A DNA stretch of 64,000 nt, from the NCBI RefSeq assembly GCF_019797865.1, contig NZ_CP081869.1, positions 1,240,001 through 1,304,000 of the forward strand, read 5' to 3'. The notes beneath the pieces were generated by a model, which searched no databases, was not told the origin of the DNA, and saw only the letters and a program-made list of their open reading frames with translations. The stretch comes from Chenggangzhangella methanolivorans (lineage in GTDB: Bacteria; Pseudomonadota; Alphaproteobacteria; Rhizobiales; Methylopilaceae). Below, piece by piece: positions 1 through 10,396 of this stretch (position 1 is its first letter; each line of letters begins with the position of its first letter). The translations under genes were made by a program, and so were the position numbers.

Positions 1-583
1 CCTCTGGTCATGGGCGAACAGAACGAAGCGCGGATCGACCGCCGGGATGATGGGCGCGTAGAGTTCGAGAAACCCCTCGAGGTCGAGCGGCTTGAAGAAG
101 GCGTTGCGCTCGAAGGCTCCGGCCGACATGGCGTAGAGCCGCCGGACGAAGCCGTCCGGGTTCGAGCCGTCCCACTGCGTGACCGCGACGCCTTCGAGCG
201 CGGCGGGAAGTCCGTCGCCGATCGCCTCGTCGAGCGTCCCGCGGGTGGAGACGTAAGCCGAGACCGGCGCGAAGCCGGCGGCTGTGAAGGCCTCGCGGTC
301 ATGCGGGCCGCTGGCGGGCTCCATGAGAAAGGGCGGCGAGCCGTCGCTCTCGGCGACGAGGCGGTAGGCGTGCCAAGTGTCGCCGTCCATCGGGCCGAGG
401 ACGGCTGTAAACGCCTGCCTCGCTGATTTTCGCCACCGCCTGCTCGATGAGCGCACGGCCCGCCTCGGCCGAGGGGCACCGGAAGCGCCCGATCGTGGCC
501 GTGGCGGTCTCGCCCCATTTCGGCCCGTCGAGAAACACCGTGCAGGCGGCCCCGCCGTGCTCGAGCTCGATGGTCTGGCTCAT
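1..583 (-). CDS. GNAT-family acyltransferase, C-terminus beyond window, one frame break
   Basis: The gene reads leftwards off the window edge. It starts at the ATG at 583, which overlaps the probable stop of the upstream gene as ATGA. The first ~57 residues are in one frame. After a break near 415-425 the reading continues in another frame with the stretch GPMDGDTWHAYRL, a signature seen in GNAT-type N-acyltransferases. It then runs open to base 1, giving at least ~190 residues. It is the last gene seen of a six-gene coupled operon. In that context it could acylate an amine made by the BtaA-like protein two genes upstream; that role is inference. Family assignment rests on the motif and general composition only. 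Confidence 0.6.
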
Positions 584-1885
584 GGGGCGAGGCCCCGGTC
601 ATGAGTTGGCTGACAAACAAAGCGAGCGGCGCGACGGCCGCCAGCCCGACCACGCGCGGAGAACGCCAGCGGTCGAAGAGATCGGGCCGCGCCGCGCAGG
701 CGAAGGCCGTGAGGCCGAGCGCGGCGGCCGCCCATGGCCAGAGCGCCCCGTGCCACTGGCTGTGCGCAGGATTGAGCGGAACGATCAGGAACAGCGCGAC
801 GCCCACCGCCGCCATGCCAGCAATCGTCACGGCGTGGCTCCGCGCCAGCAGCGCGAGGAAGCCGACGGCCGCCGCCGCGAAGGTGAGATTGTAGGCGTGA
901 GCGCGTTGACCCCGGTGGTGTCGCCCAGAAACAGCCAGATCAGCGCGGCGCCGCTCACCGCCGAGATGAGATCGAGGTCGGGGAACCGCCCGCGTCCGGG
1001 CCGCAGGTTTCGCGCCGCGAAATGACAGCCGATCGCGATCACAGGCAGGACGACGTTCTGCAGCGCCGTCACCGCGCCGGTGAGGAAGATCAGCGCCGCA
1101 TAGGCGCGCGCGGCGTGGGGCGTGATCCTCAAGAGCGGCGCAAAGGCGAGGATCGCGATCATCATCACGATCAGCGAGGCCGCGAGAACGCCGAGGTTCA
1201 GCGGCGGCGTGTCGAGATTGTTGGCGAGCAGCAGGTGGATGCCGATCGGCACGAACAGATTGTCGTAGCCGCGCCAGCTGTCGGCCTCGATCAGAGCGCC
1301 GAAGGCCGCGATCATCAGCGAGAGCGCCACCACCTTGCCGCGATCGATCTCGGTCATCAGCAGCAGGAGGATGAGAGCGAGGATCCAGGTCACGAGGAAG
1401 AACATCGTGGTGCCCTCCCAGCTCTTCGTCCCCTCCTCGACCTTGAAATGCGCCCGGCCGTAGCGCGTGCCTGTGAGCGCGGCGGCGGCGTCGGAGAGCG
1501 TCAGCACGAGCAGCGGCAGCACGTAGAGCACCGGCCGGTCATGGCTCTGGAAGAACAGGAAGCCGACGCTGAGCGCGAGAAACAGCTCGCCATAGGATTT
1601 GCGCGCGACGCCATGCACCGCCTCGCCGACGCCGCCGGCCGCGCGCCTCAGGCGGATCGCCACCAGCACTGCGAGCGACAGGCAAATGAGCAGCGCGGCG
1701 GGCCAGCGGTCGGTGAAGGTCCAGGGCAGGGTCAGCGCGTAGAGCCCGGTGCCGACATGGACGCATTTGCGCTGGAGTTCGCCCGGCAGCCCGACCGCGC
1801 GGCCGATGACGCTGACGCCGGCCAAGAGGCCGAACATCGCCGCGATGGAGCCCGCCACCAGCGCGAGGTTGAGCCAGACGCTCAA
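580..1885 (-). CDS. phytol/dolichol kinase-like integral membrane protein, frame break(s)
   Basis: A polytopic membrane protein that starts at TTG (1885), overlapping the stop of the DUF3419 gene (TTGA). It contains RKCVHVGTG near residue 40 and the sequence TLSDAAAALTGTRYGR followed by GTKSWEGTTMFF near residues 130-160. This layout is the CTP-dependent kinase / cytidylyltransferase signature of the phytol kinase, dolichol kinase and CDP-diglyceride synthase superfamily. The frame breaks near 895. The adjoining frame continues as hydrophobic helices (AYNLTFAAAAVGFLALLARS and onwards) almost to 580, where a second slip would bring the stop into ATGA overlap with the GNAT start. It probably phosphorylates or activates a prenyl or other lipid alcohol with CTP. 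The substrate cannot be told from sequence. Confidence 0.65.
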
Positions 1886-2980
1886 GCCTGAAGCTCCTCC
1901 ACCACGAAGTCGGAGTAGAAGAACGCCTTGTCGGCCGCCTTGCCCGCCGTTTCGAGATCGGTCCGCGTGGTCATCCGCGCGGCGAAGGCTGAGGGCAGGC
2001 GGCGCGGGGCCATCATGTTCCAGTAGACGAGCCGCGCGCCCGGGTTCGCGGCGCCGAGCACCTCGCCATAGACCGTCTCGAAGGTCGCAGGCGTCATGTA
2101 TTCGAAGATGTCGGAGAGGTTGAAGCCGTCGGCCTTCTCGCCGGTCGAGACGAAGGCTTCGAGCGACCCGAGCCGGATGTCGAGGCGGTCGAGCCGCTCG
2201 CGGATCGTCGCAAAATTCTCGGCCCGCCAGGGCATCGGCAGCGCGCGGCCGTGGGTCCCTTTGAGGATCCAGTGCAGATAGGGATTCTGCGACGGGTCGA
2301 GATCGACCGCCGCGTGGCGGATGCGGCGCGCGACATGGTCGGCGACGCTGCCCTCGACATGGTCAAAAAAGGCCGGATCGCGCCCGAGCCGCCCCATGGT
2401 GAACCGCGAGAAGAACACTTCGAGCAGCAGTTTCCAGCGCCGGTTGTTCCACGTGCCGTCGAGGAAGGCCTCGCGCTCGGCGCGGCTGCGGCCGGGTTGG
2501 AAGATGCTGTCGATCGTTTTCTTCGAATGCACGAGCGGCAGCAGGTAGCGCTGCATCACGCGAAAATAGCGCTCGAATTTTCCAACGCCCCCGAGCCCGT
2601 AGGCGACGACGTCCGCGCGCCCGCGCCTCCCAGAACTCGCGGTCGGCGGGAAGCATGTCGCGGATCAGCAGCGAGAGCAGCGCGTCGCGACGCCGGCTCG
2701 GCCGTGCGCCCATCAGCTCGAGAAACTGCGGATGGTCGAGCGTCTGAAAAGCCTCGATCCGGATCTTCAGGCACGCGATCTGCGCCGGCGACAGGTCGAC
2801 GACCACGACCTTTTCCGGGTCGAGCGTCAGCATCGCGAGCGCGTTGTCGCCGGCCGAGCAGATCGAGACCAGCGTGGCGCCGGGCCGTTGGCCGAGCGCT
2901 CCGGTGAGCACGTCGGCGTCCTCCCAGAGCTGGGCGTAGCGGATGGCGTCAAAGGCGGCCTTGCCGGCGATCTCAGACAT
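1882..2980 (-). CDS. DUF3419 / BtaA-like SAM-dependent aminocarboxypropyl transferase, one frame break
   Basis: About 366 residues. The N-terminal part has YAQLWEDADVL and a SAM-binding region (SICSAGDNALAMLTLDPEKV, then VVDLSPAQIACLKIR) typical of DUF3419. The characterised member of that family, BtaA, moves the 3-amino-3-carboxypropyl group of SAM onto diacylglycerol to start betaine-lipid synthesis. The C-terminal part includes NLSDIFEYMT. The frame breaks near 2600-2630; both halves align with one family member. The start at 2980 overlaps the end of the dikinase gene by 8 bases. No BtaB-type N-methyltransferase is visible nearby, so the final product need not be DGTS. Its neighbours suggest an unusual lipid acceptor. 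Confidence 0.75.
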
Positions 2981-5466
2981 CGGACCTCGTCACCACGCCG
3001 CGCGCGCCGTCGACCTCGATGGTCTCGCCGTCGCGGATCCAGTCGAGCGCGCCTTTCAGCGCGACGACGCAGGGGATACCCATCTCGCGCGCGACGATCG
3101 CGGAGTGTGACAGAAGGCTGCCGCGTTCGACGACAATGGCGGAGGCGTTGCTGAACACCGCGATCCAGCCGGGATCGGTGTTGCGCGCGACGAGAATCTC
3201 ACCGGGCGCCAGCGCCTCCGTGCGCGGATCTCGGATGAGGCGCGCCTTGGCCTTCACCACGCCGCCGAGCAGCCGGTTCCCGAACGCACGATGTCGTCGG
3301 ACGCGCCTGCGGCGACGGCCGACGCAGGACGCGGCGCCGAGAGGCCGGCCGCGCCAGACACCGTGACGCGCTCGGGCGGGTCGGGCAGCCGCGCCGCGCG
3401 CTCCATCTCGGCCTTGCGGACCGCGACCAGCCCCTTGAGATCGGCCGTGACGCCAAATCCTTCGATCGCGCCGAGGATTTCGGGAAGCGTCAGCAGGAAG
3501 ACGTCGCGCGGCTCGTCGATGGCGTCGATCGCCGCGAACTGCCGGCCCATGGCCAGCAGCACGCGGCGCGCGCGGCCAAAGATGCGGGTGCGCTCGAAGC
3601 GGAGGTTTTCGCGATCCCGCACGCGGGCGCGCGCCCAGCCGACCACGGCCTTGGCGACGAACCCGCGGATTCGCCGTCCTTCGAAGGCGGCGGCGAGCGC
3701 AGCGTCGCCGTCCACCTCCGGCTTATGCGTCCGCGTGGTCCGCGCGGCGGCCGCGATCGCGGCGTAGAGCGGCGCCGGATTCTCGTCGAGCGTCACGCTT
3801 TCGAGCTTGAGCTCCTCGGTGCAGCGGTCGCCGAACTTTTCGATGTAGCCGCGGATCTCCGAGACGAGCGCCGGCGGCATGGCGCCCAGCTCTCCGCGCT
3901 CCAGCGCCGCGACGGCGGCGTCGTCCTCGCGCGCGATTTCGCCCATCTTCGCGATGCGCTTTGCGGGTTCCGCCGAGACGATGTCGCCCTGCCCGATCAT
4001 GATCGCGTTGTGGAGCTCGAGCCCCTCTTCGCCGCACCAGCGCTCGAGCAGCTTTCGCGACGAGCCGAAGGCCATCATGCAGAGGAAGTCGTTGACCAGC
4101 GGCGCGTCCCAGCGGTCGAGAAGGTCGCCCTCGATCTTGCGATACTCCGCCGCCAGCGCGCCGAGCGGCATTCTGGAAATCGCCTCCGGGCTCGTCGCGA
4201 GCGCCCGCTCCATGCGGGCGTAGAAGCCGCGGACGGTCCAGCGCAGGCGCATGGCCTCGAACAGCAGCCCAGCGCCCGCGCGCGCCATGCCGGCGTATTC
4301 CCGGAGTTTCGCCACGCCCGTCGCGGGCGCGGGGCCGATGCTCCCGGAGATTTCGGCCGGGAGCGGTTCGGAGACCCCCATCATGGTCTCCATATGCGCC
4401 CGGTTCAGGCTGAAGCCCGGCAGCAGCGCGAGCGCCCGGTACCAGTTGACGAGGTTGTAATAGACCCGCCCGTCGATGCGCCCCAGCATGTTGTCGAACA
4501 CCGCGGCGCTCTCGCGGATGTTTCTGTCCGAAACGCCCAAAAGCTCCATGAAGCGTCGATAGACGCGGGCGTAGGCGTATTGCGCGAAACTGTAGGTGAG
4601 CGGCGAGACCAGCCCAGGATAGCTTTCGACGATGTTGGAGTTGTCGAAGATCGTGACCAAAGGATCGCCGATCGCAGGCTCCCGCAAAGCCGTGGTGATG
4701 GGGCGGGACTGAAGCAGATAGAAGGTCTCGCCTTCGATCGCCATTCGATGTCCTGCGGGGCTCCGCGGAGACCGCTCACGCGTTTCACCGCCTCGACGAT
4801 CGCGGCGACGTCGGCGTTCGACAGCACGCCGCCCGCCGGCCCCTCGACGACCGTCCCCGAGTCGCGGTCGACGACCGTCGTCTCGCCGTCCTCCTCGCCG
4901 CCCACCAGCGCGTCGCCGAGGCCGGCGATCGCCGAGATCACGATCCGGTCGCGCCGTCCGCTAACCGGGTCCGCCGCGAAGGCGACGCCCGCGACGCGCG
5001 CCCGCGCCATGCGCTGCACGATGACGGCGGGCGTCGCATCCCCGGCCTCGAGCCCGCGCGAGGCGCGATAGGCCGCGACGTTCTCTTGCGCTCCCGACTC
5101 CCAGACCTTCAGCGCCGCATCCGGAACGCCGCTGTCCTCGACGTCGAGCAGCGAGAGGAACTGGCCGGCGTGCGAGTGCTCGGCGCCGTCCTCATCACGC
5201 GCCGAGGAGCGCACCGCGAACGGGCCGGGCTGGATTTCGGCCAGCGCTTCGTCGATCGCGCGGCAGTCGGCGAGGCTGAGGCCCTGCTCGAAACCGTCCG
5301 GAGCGAGCGCCACGAAGAAGGGCGGGACGGGCAGGCCCTCGCGCAGAAGCGCGGTCAGCGCCGCGGCCTTGCCGCCGACGATCTTCGGGTCGAGGCACCC
5401 CTCGTCGCGCCCGGGATGAAGGATCGCCGCGGGTTCGGCGACGTGGGGCGCGTCCGAAGCGGTCAT
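2973..5466 (-). CDS. PEP-synthase/rifampin-phosphotransferase-like dikinase, two frame breaks
   Basis: About 830 residues. The N-terminal ~260 form the pyruvate-phosphate-dikinase ATP-grasp domain, with AVRSSARDEDGAEHSHAGQF near 85-105 and a VIVQRM segment. The last ~90 form the swivelling phosphohistidine domain with the motif GSLLSHSAIVAREMGIPCV, whose His is the phosphate carrier. The ~470 residues between are mostly helical and lack the PEP-binding TIM barrel of true PpsA. This order (ATP-grasp, substrate domain, His domain) is that of rifampin phosphotransferase-like dikinases, which phosphorylate a small molecule using ATP. Frame breaks lie near 4745 and 3275. The start overlaps the ubiA stop (ATGA). 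In this operon the substrate could be a prenylated or lipid intermediate, which is inference. Confidence 0.7.
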
Positions 5467-6398
5467 GCCGCGGCTCCCGAAAGGAACGGCGCGAAGCCGG
5501 CGGTCGCATAGCAGACAGGACCCAGACGCCCGAGACGGCGTCCATCGTCTTCTGGCGTTTTGGCGTCGGCGCCTTCGCGTATCTGGCGGCGGACACGAGC
5601 GGCAGGCCGAGCGCGACGGCGCCGATCACCCCGACGAGCAGCGGCGCGCCGACCGCAAAACCGGTCGCGAGCAGCAGGCAGAAGCTCAAAGCCACGCAGG
5701 CGGCCCACAGCGCAGCGGCGCGCTTAGGCCCCATCAGCGCCGAATAGGTCTCGACGCCCGGCCGCTCGTTCTCCTTGGCGTAGAGTTTTCGGCCGATCTC
5801 GATCACGCAGCCGTTCACGAAGGAGAGCGCGAGAAAAATCCAGAGGCCTGGCGGCGGCGAGCCCGCGGCCGGCAGCCACTCGCAGGCGGTGAGGAACAGG
5901 TCGATCAGCGGCATGATCGCCATATGCGAGACGAGATAGAGGAACTGGCCTGTCGCGCAGCCAGTCGGGCGCGAAGAACTCGACCGTCATCAGCGCGAGC
6001 CAGGCCTGAACGAGCGCGAGCGGCCAGACCAGCGACGGGGCGTAGGCCGCGGCGATGAGAAGCGTCGCGAAGAAGCCCGCGATCCCGAGGCCCACGATCA
6101 GCCGCAGCGTCACGAGCCCGCGCGGCACCGGGCGTTCCGGCCGGAAGCGGCGATCGTCCTCGGCGTCCTTGACCTCGTCGCAGGCGCGCATCTCGAAGAA
6201 CAGGATCATCGTCACGGCGAACGCGACCGCGAACGCCCAGAAGCCCGGCAGAGGCCGCCCGGCGAGATGCGCCGAGACGCTGATGCTGGCGACGGAAAAC
6301 ACCGCGATCAGCGGCGCGGTCTTGGCGAGCGGAAAGCGCTCCGCCTGATAGATCCAGAGGCGTTTCGCGAGCGGCGGCGAGGCCTCGTCGACCGACAT
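5463..6398 (-). CDS. UbiA-family prenyltransferase, two compensating frame breaks
   Basis: A membrane prenyltransferase of ~311 residues. The motif MRACDEVKDAEDDRRFRPER near residues 68-87 is the first aspartate-rich, Mg-diphosphate-binding loop of the UbiA superfamily. At least six hydrophobic helices follow. One extra C near 5950 and one missing base near 5510 cancel each other: total length is an exact multiple of three (936), and the C-terminus VCYATAGFAPFL only reads in the third frame. The start ATG overlaps the hmgR stop (TGATG) and the stop overlaps the next start (ATGA), so translation is coupled. UbiA enzymes attach a prenyl chain to an aromatic, quinone precursor or glycerol-phosphate acceptor. 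The acceptor here is unknown. Confidence 0.8.
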
Positions 6399-7678
6399 CA
6401 GCGCTTCCTTGCGAGCTTTTCGTGCGCCGAGGAGAAGTGACCCGCGGCGATCGCCGCCATGATCGAGATCTCGCCGCAGAGGCAGAGCGCCGCCGTCACC
6501 TCGGCGAGCGCCGCGCCATGGCCTGCGCCTTTCAGGCCGAGCAGCGAGAGCGCGGCCGACTGGCTCGGCATGCCCGTGCCGCCGCCGACCGACCCGACGA
6601 GGATGTTCGGAAGCGTCACGGAGACGAAAAGCCCGTCTTCCCGTCTCTCCATGCGGGTGAAGCCGACAGCGCTTTCCGACACGCAGGCGGCGTCCTGGCC
6701 GGTCGCGATGTAGAAGGCCGCAAGCCCGTTGGCGTAGTGGCCCTGCGCGCCCATCTGGCCGCTCAAGAGCGCGCCGAGATTGGCCATCTCGCCATAGGCC
6801 AGCATCCGGTCGATCGAGACATGCAGGTGCTTTTCGACCAGCGCCTCCGGGATCACGGTGCTGGCCGAGACCTTCCGGCCGCGGCCCGTGATCAGGCCAA
6901 TATAGGAGGCTTTCTTGTCACCGGAGAAGTTCGCCTCGATGAACCAGTGCAGCGGTTTCACCGGACAGTCCTGCTCGATCTTCGCGCAGAGCGCGTCAGT
7001 CGCGATCGTGACCATGTTCTGGCCCGAGGCGTCGCCGGTCGTGTAGCGGCAGAGCAGGAACACGATGTCGTTGTCGATGATCGGCTCGAGCGCGATCAGC
7101 TTGCCGTGCCGCGTGGTGGCCTCGGCCGCGGCTTTCAGCTCGTCGGCGTTGCGCGCCACCCATTCGACGAAGAGCCCGGCGTCGATGAGGCCCGAGAACT
7201 TGAAGCCCGGCGTGCGCAGCACCCCTTCGTTGAGGAGCGCCGTCGTCACCCCGCCGGACCTGGTCGCGACCATCGCTCCGCGCGCATAGGACGCCACCAG
7301 CGCGGCCTCCGTGGTGGCCATCGGCGCGTAGTACAGGCCCTTCGCGTTGAGCCCGTTCACCAGCAGCGGCCCGACGACGCCGACCGGCAGCTTCACCGTG
7401 CCCACCATCGCCTCGATGTTGCCGGAGTAGCGCTCGGCCTGTTCGAGGGTTCGCTGGTCCGCGAGCTCCTGCTCGACGCCTGCGATTTCGACGCCGGCCG
7501 CGCCGAGCTGGCGCCAGAGCGACGAGATGTTGGCCGAACTCGCCTCGCGCGCAGACCGCAGCGTGCGCTCAGGCGCCCGCTCGGCCTGCCGGCTGAGACG
7601 AAGGCGTGCTTCCTCGGCCGTGTAGGTCGCTCTCAGCCGCTCGAGAAGCAGTTGGACTGACGACGGGACGATTTTCAT
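6398..7678 (-). CDS. hmgR: hydroxymethylglutaryl-CoA reductase, class I-like
   Basis: Intact 426-residue enzyme that reduces HMG-CoA to mevalonate. Visible signatures are GNIEAMVGTVKLPVGVVGPL (87-105), a TTEAALVAS block with the probable catalytic Glu124, SGDKKAS with Lys255, TGQDAACVSES with Asp329, GSVGGGTGMPSQ (362-373) and a C-terminal GHFSSAHEK with His419. These match the Glu/Lys/Asp/His catalytic set of the family. It heads a coupled operon; its stop overlaps the ubiA-like start as TGATG. HMG-CoA reductase is unusual in this group, which normally makes isoprenoids by the MEP route. No mevalonate kinase, decarboxylase or IPP isomerase is present in the window. The gene has no frame break, unlike its operon neighbours. 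Confidence 0.92.
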   Translation of the reverse strand: MKIVPSSVQLLLERLRATYTAEEARLRLSRQAERAPERTLRSAREASSANISSLWRQLGAAGVEIAGVEQELADQRTLEQAERYSGNIEAMVGTVKLPVGVVGPLLVNGLNAKGLYYAPMATTEAALVASYARGAMVATRSGGVTTALLNEGVLRTPGFKFSGLIDAGLFVEWVARNADELKAAAEATTRHGKLIALEPIIDNDIVFLLCRYTTGDASGQNMVTIATDALCAKIEQDCPVKPLHWFIEANFSGDKKASYIGLITGRGRKVSASTVIPEALVEKHLHVSIDRMLAYGEMANLGALLSGQMGAQGHYANGLAAFYIATGQDAACVSESAVGFTRMERREDGLFVSVTLPNILVGSVGGGTGMPSQSAALSLLGLKGAGHGAALAEVTAALCLCGEISIMAAIAAGHFSSAHEKLARKR

Positions 7679-8222
7679 CTGGAACCAGATTGGCTGAGGT
7701 CAGTCGGCAGATTGTTTGCGCGTCGCGGCGATGAAGCGGCATGCGCGCGCTGTTTTCAACAGGACAAACGAAATTGATTAATGTATCCTGAGACGTCGAC
7801 CTCATCTTATCGGAGATTTACTTGTAACGCTCGAAATGATCATCTGTAAGTCGCGCATTCGATTTGCCGCGCTGCGGCGGCGCCTATGAACGCCGCTCAA
7901 TGTCAACGAGATGATCGACGAAGCAAGTGATAAGCGAGCGCGCGGCTTGTCGAGAAGATGCAGGAGGCTGGCCGACAGCGCGCCGGCATGGTCCATCGGA
8001 TACCCGTCCGTGAGCGAAAACGAAACCAACATCCCGCTGATCAGACGCCCGCGATACATGCTTCGCGCCGGAGGCGGGCGGGCGGGGACAAGCTTACCCA
8101 CATGGGACGCGCCGCGGGCCGACGTCGAACTGGCGCCTGTCCCTATGATGGAGGTCGTCCCGATGAGGCCGAAACGCCCGAGGGCGAAGAGGCGTATGCG
8201 GCGCGACGCCTGCGCATCGCGC
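7679..8222 (+). other. intergenic region upstream of hmgR
   Basis: No convincing coding sequence is seen. The stretch 7745-7860 is clearly less GC-rich than its surroundings and lies 70-180 bases upstream of the hmgR start, so it probably holds the operon promoter (read on the minus strand). I could not assign -35/-10 boxes with confidence. The remainder up to the IS boundary at 8224 has short open frames in both directions without family resemblance. Confidence 0.5.
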
Positions 8223-8224
8223 TA

Positions 8225-9063
8225 GGAAGCGGACTCATAACGCGTTGACCCAGAGACGCGCGGCGACGAGCTTGATGGCTGCGAGGAAGTTGTCGGCCCT
8301 GCGGTCGTAACGGGTGGCGATGCCGCGCATTTGCTTGATACGATTGAAGAAGCGCTCGACGAGATTGCGCTGGCGGTAGACCCAGCGACTGAAACTGAAG
8401 GTCGCCTTGCGGATCGAGCGCGGCGGGATGTTGGGCCAGGCTCCGCGGTCTTGCACGAAGGCGCGGACGCCATCGGTGTCGTAGGCCTTGTCGGCGACGA
8501 CCGCGGCCCCCGGCCGAATGTCAGCCAGCAGCGTCGCGGCGACCGGCGCGTCGCCTGCCTGTCCCGCGGTGAGCTCGATCCGGATCGGTCGGCCCTCGGC
8601 GTCGACGAGGGCGTGGATCTTGGTCGTCAGGCCGCCGCGGGAACGTCCCATGCAAGGATCGCCGGAGCCCCCTTTTTGCCCGCGGCCCCATGCTGGTGGA
8701 CCCGGACGCAGGAACTGTCGATCATCACGATGTCGCCGTCGTAAGCCTCCGACACCGCAGCCAGAAGCCGGTCCCAGACGCCGGCCGCCCGCCATCGGCT
8801 GAAGCGGTTGTAGAGCGTCGTTCGCGGCCCGTAGCGTTCCGGAACGTCGCGCCAGGACGAGCCCGTCCGGAACCGCCACAGGATGCCGTTGATCACCCGT
8901 CGGTCGTCCACCCGCGCGACGCCCCGGGAGTTCCGCGGAAGCAGCGGCTCGATGATCCGCCACTCGTCGTCCGACAGTTCGTGTCGTCGCATGCCCATCT
9001 CCTTCAAAGGAGATGGAATCAGCACGCGCTCGAAAACGAAACCCCGTTAATGGGGACGCTCCC
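8225..9063 (-). mobile_element. IS5-family insertion sequence (IS427-like), left copy
   Basis: An 839-bp element with imperfect inverted ends: GGAAGCGGACTCATAACG at 8225 and, read from the other end, GGGAGCGTCCCCATTAACG at 9063. It is flanked by a TA dinucleotide on both sides (8223-8224 and 9064-9065), the short target duplication expected for this IS group. It carries one transposase in two overlapping frames. The copy at 19554-20392 has the same length, identical encoded proteins and the opposite orientation. Together the two copies frame a 10.5-kb glycan gene island. Confidence 0.93.
8235..8992 (-). CDS. IS5-family transposase in two frames (left copy)
   Basis: The first frame begins with MRRHELSDDEWRIIEPLLPR, preceded by AAGGAG six bases before the ATG. 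It carries the DUF4096-like N-terminal domain and the first catalytic Asp in IVMIDSSCVRVHQ. The second frame starts within the first, is offset by -1, and supplies the rest of the DDE domain: GGLTTKIHALVDAEGRP, VVADKAYDTDGVR with the second Asp, and RNLVERFFNRIKQMR with the catalytic Glu. A run of five A and five G where the frames overlap is the likely site of programmed -1 frameshifting, as is usual for IS427-group elements. The fused protein would be about 252 residues. Confidence 0.9.
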
Positions 9064-9292
9064 TAATGCGGCGACGAGGCCGTCGGTCGTTTTCGCCTCA
9101 CCCCGAAGGGGCGCGGTCGCGCGAGCGCGAATCGCACGCGCGGGCTATGCATGCGAGAAGCGCCGCGCGCAGGAAGCCACCAGCCTCCCGAGCCGTTCGC
9201 CGGGCGCCTTCGCTGACGGGCCGCCATATGACGATGACCATCGACAAGACGCCCGCCACCGTCTCGACGGCCGATCGGCGCGCCGCGTCCGC

Positions 9293-10311
9293 ATGACCCG
9301 TCCGGCCAAGATCCTGCTCATCGGCGCCTACGCCAACGGCAACATCGGCGACCTGCATCAGGCCTCGTCCCTCGCCCACCACCTCTCGGCGATCCTCCCG
9401 GAGGCGGTCGTGCACGCCACGTCGAACAGCGTCGCCGCCAAGCCCTACGACTTTCCGCGCCCGGACCACGTTCTGCCGCCGTCGATCCTGCGCGACTACG
9501 ACCGGCTCAGCGAGTACGACGCCGTCATCGTCGGCGGCGGCGGCCTGCTGGCCGCCATCCACCGGCCGCTCAACAGCCCGAACTGGCCGCTTCACGTCAC
9601 GCCGCCGATCATTCTGCTGTCGATGGGCGCGAGCGCCGAGGTGGCGCAGCGATGCCAGACCCTGATCCGCCGGGCGGCGGTCGTCACCGGCCGCGACGAG
9701 CAATCCTGCGCGGTCCTGCGCCGCTTCCGCGACGACGTGGAGTTGATCCCGGACCCGATCCTGGCCGACGAGCGCCTCGACGCCCTGCGCGCGCCCCGAG
9801 AGACGAGCTCGCCCGGCTCGGCGTGATTCCCCGCAAGCCGGCGCCCGAGCATCATGAGATCTTCCGCAGGCTGGCGGCCGAGATGAAGTCACGCGACCGC
9901 GCCATCACCCTGTTCCCGGCGACCGACGCAGCCTCCGGAGCGCTTCAGCATTTTCAGGACGGGCAGGTGGTCGCGGCGCGCACGATCGCCGAGTGCGTGC
10001 AGGCGATCGATCGCGTCACGGGCGTCGTGAGCGCGCGGTACCATGGCTGCATCCTCGCCGCGAAGAGACGCGCGCCGAGCATCGGCGTCGTCACGGGATT
10101 CGAGGGGCCGGCGACGAAGATCCACGAGTTCTACAGGCAGATCGCGCACGAGCACCTGCTCGTCGACTTCAACAGCGCGCCCACCAACAGGAACGCCATC
10201 GTCCGACGATTGAGGGAAGAGGTCGATTTCGGCGTGATCGAGTCGCGCCTGTCGGGCCTGGCGGCGGAGTTCCGCCGGCGTCTGGCGGGAATTCTGCAGT
10301 CGCTCGGGTAA
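9293..10311 (+). CDS. polysaccharide pyruvyl transferase family protein, one frame break
   Basis: Begins MTRPAKILLIGAYANGNIGD, a nucleotide-binding-like N-terminus, followed by VIVGGGGLLAAIHRP near residue 80, VVTGRDEQS near 135 and VVSARYHGCILA near 245. These are the landmarks of the polysaccharide pyruvyl transferase family (PF04230), which adds pyruvate ketals from PEP to sugar residues of surface glycans. The reading frame breaks near 9797; the span is 1019 bases, one short of the 1020 of its intact paralogue at 18535-19554, so a single missing base explains it. It lies just inside the left IS copy and reads towards the minus-strand glycan genes. Family members vary in chemistry and some are glycosyltransferase-like, so the exact activity is uncertain. 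Confidence 0.8.
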
Positions 10312-10396
10312 GCGCCGAAGCCGGCGTGACGGCGACCCGCGCGGGCCTCCGCCGTGCTCGGGGATGAGCGCCCGCCCGCCATCGACCGCCCGATGG

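Noticed and set aside
1022..1891. Plus-strand open frame of 289 codons opposite the kinase-like gene
   Set aside because: His/Glu/Arg-rich composition and complete overlap with a membrane protein gene that has family motifs.
7802..8101. Possible 99-residue gene upstream of hmgR
   Set aside because: No ribosome site, no family resemblance and atypical composition; the region is better explained as promoter DNA.
9293..10311. Programmed frameshifting in the first pyruvyl transferase
   Set aside because: No slippery heptamer or downstream structure is evident and the intact paralogue has the same length plus one base, so a missing base is simpler.
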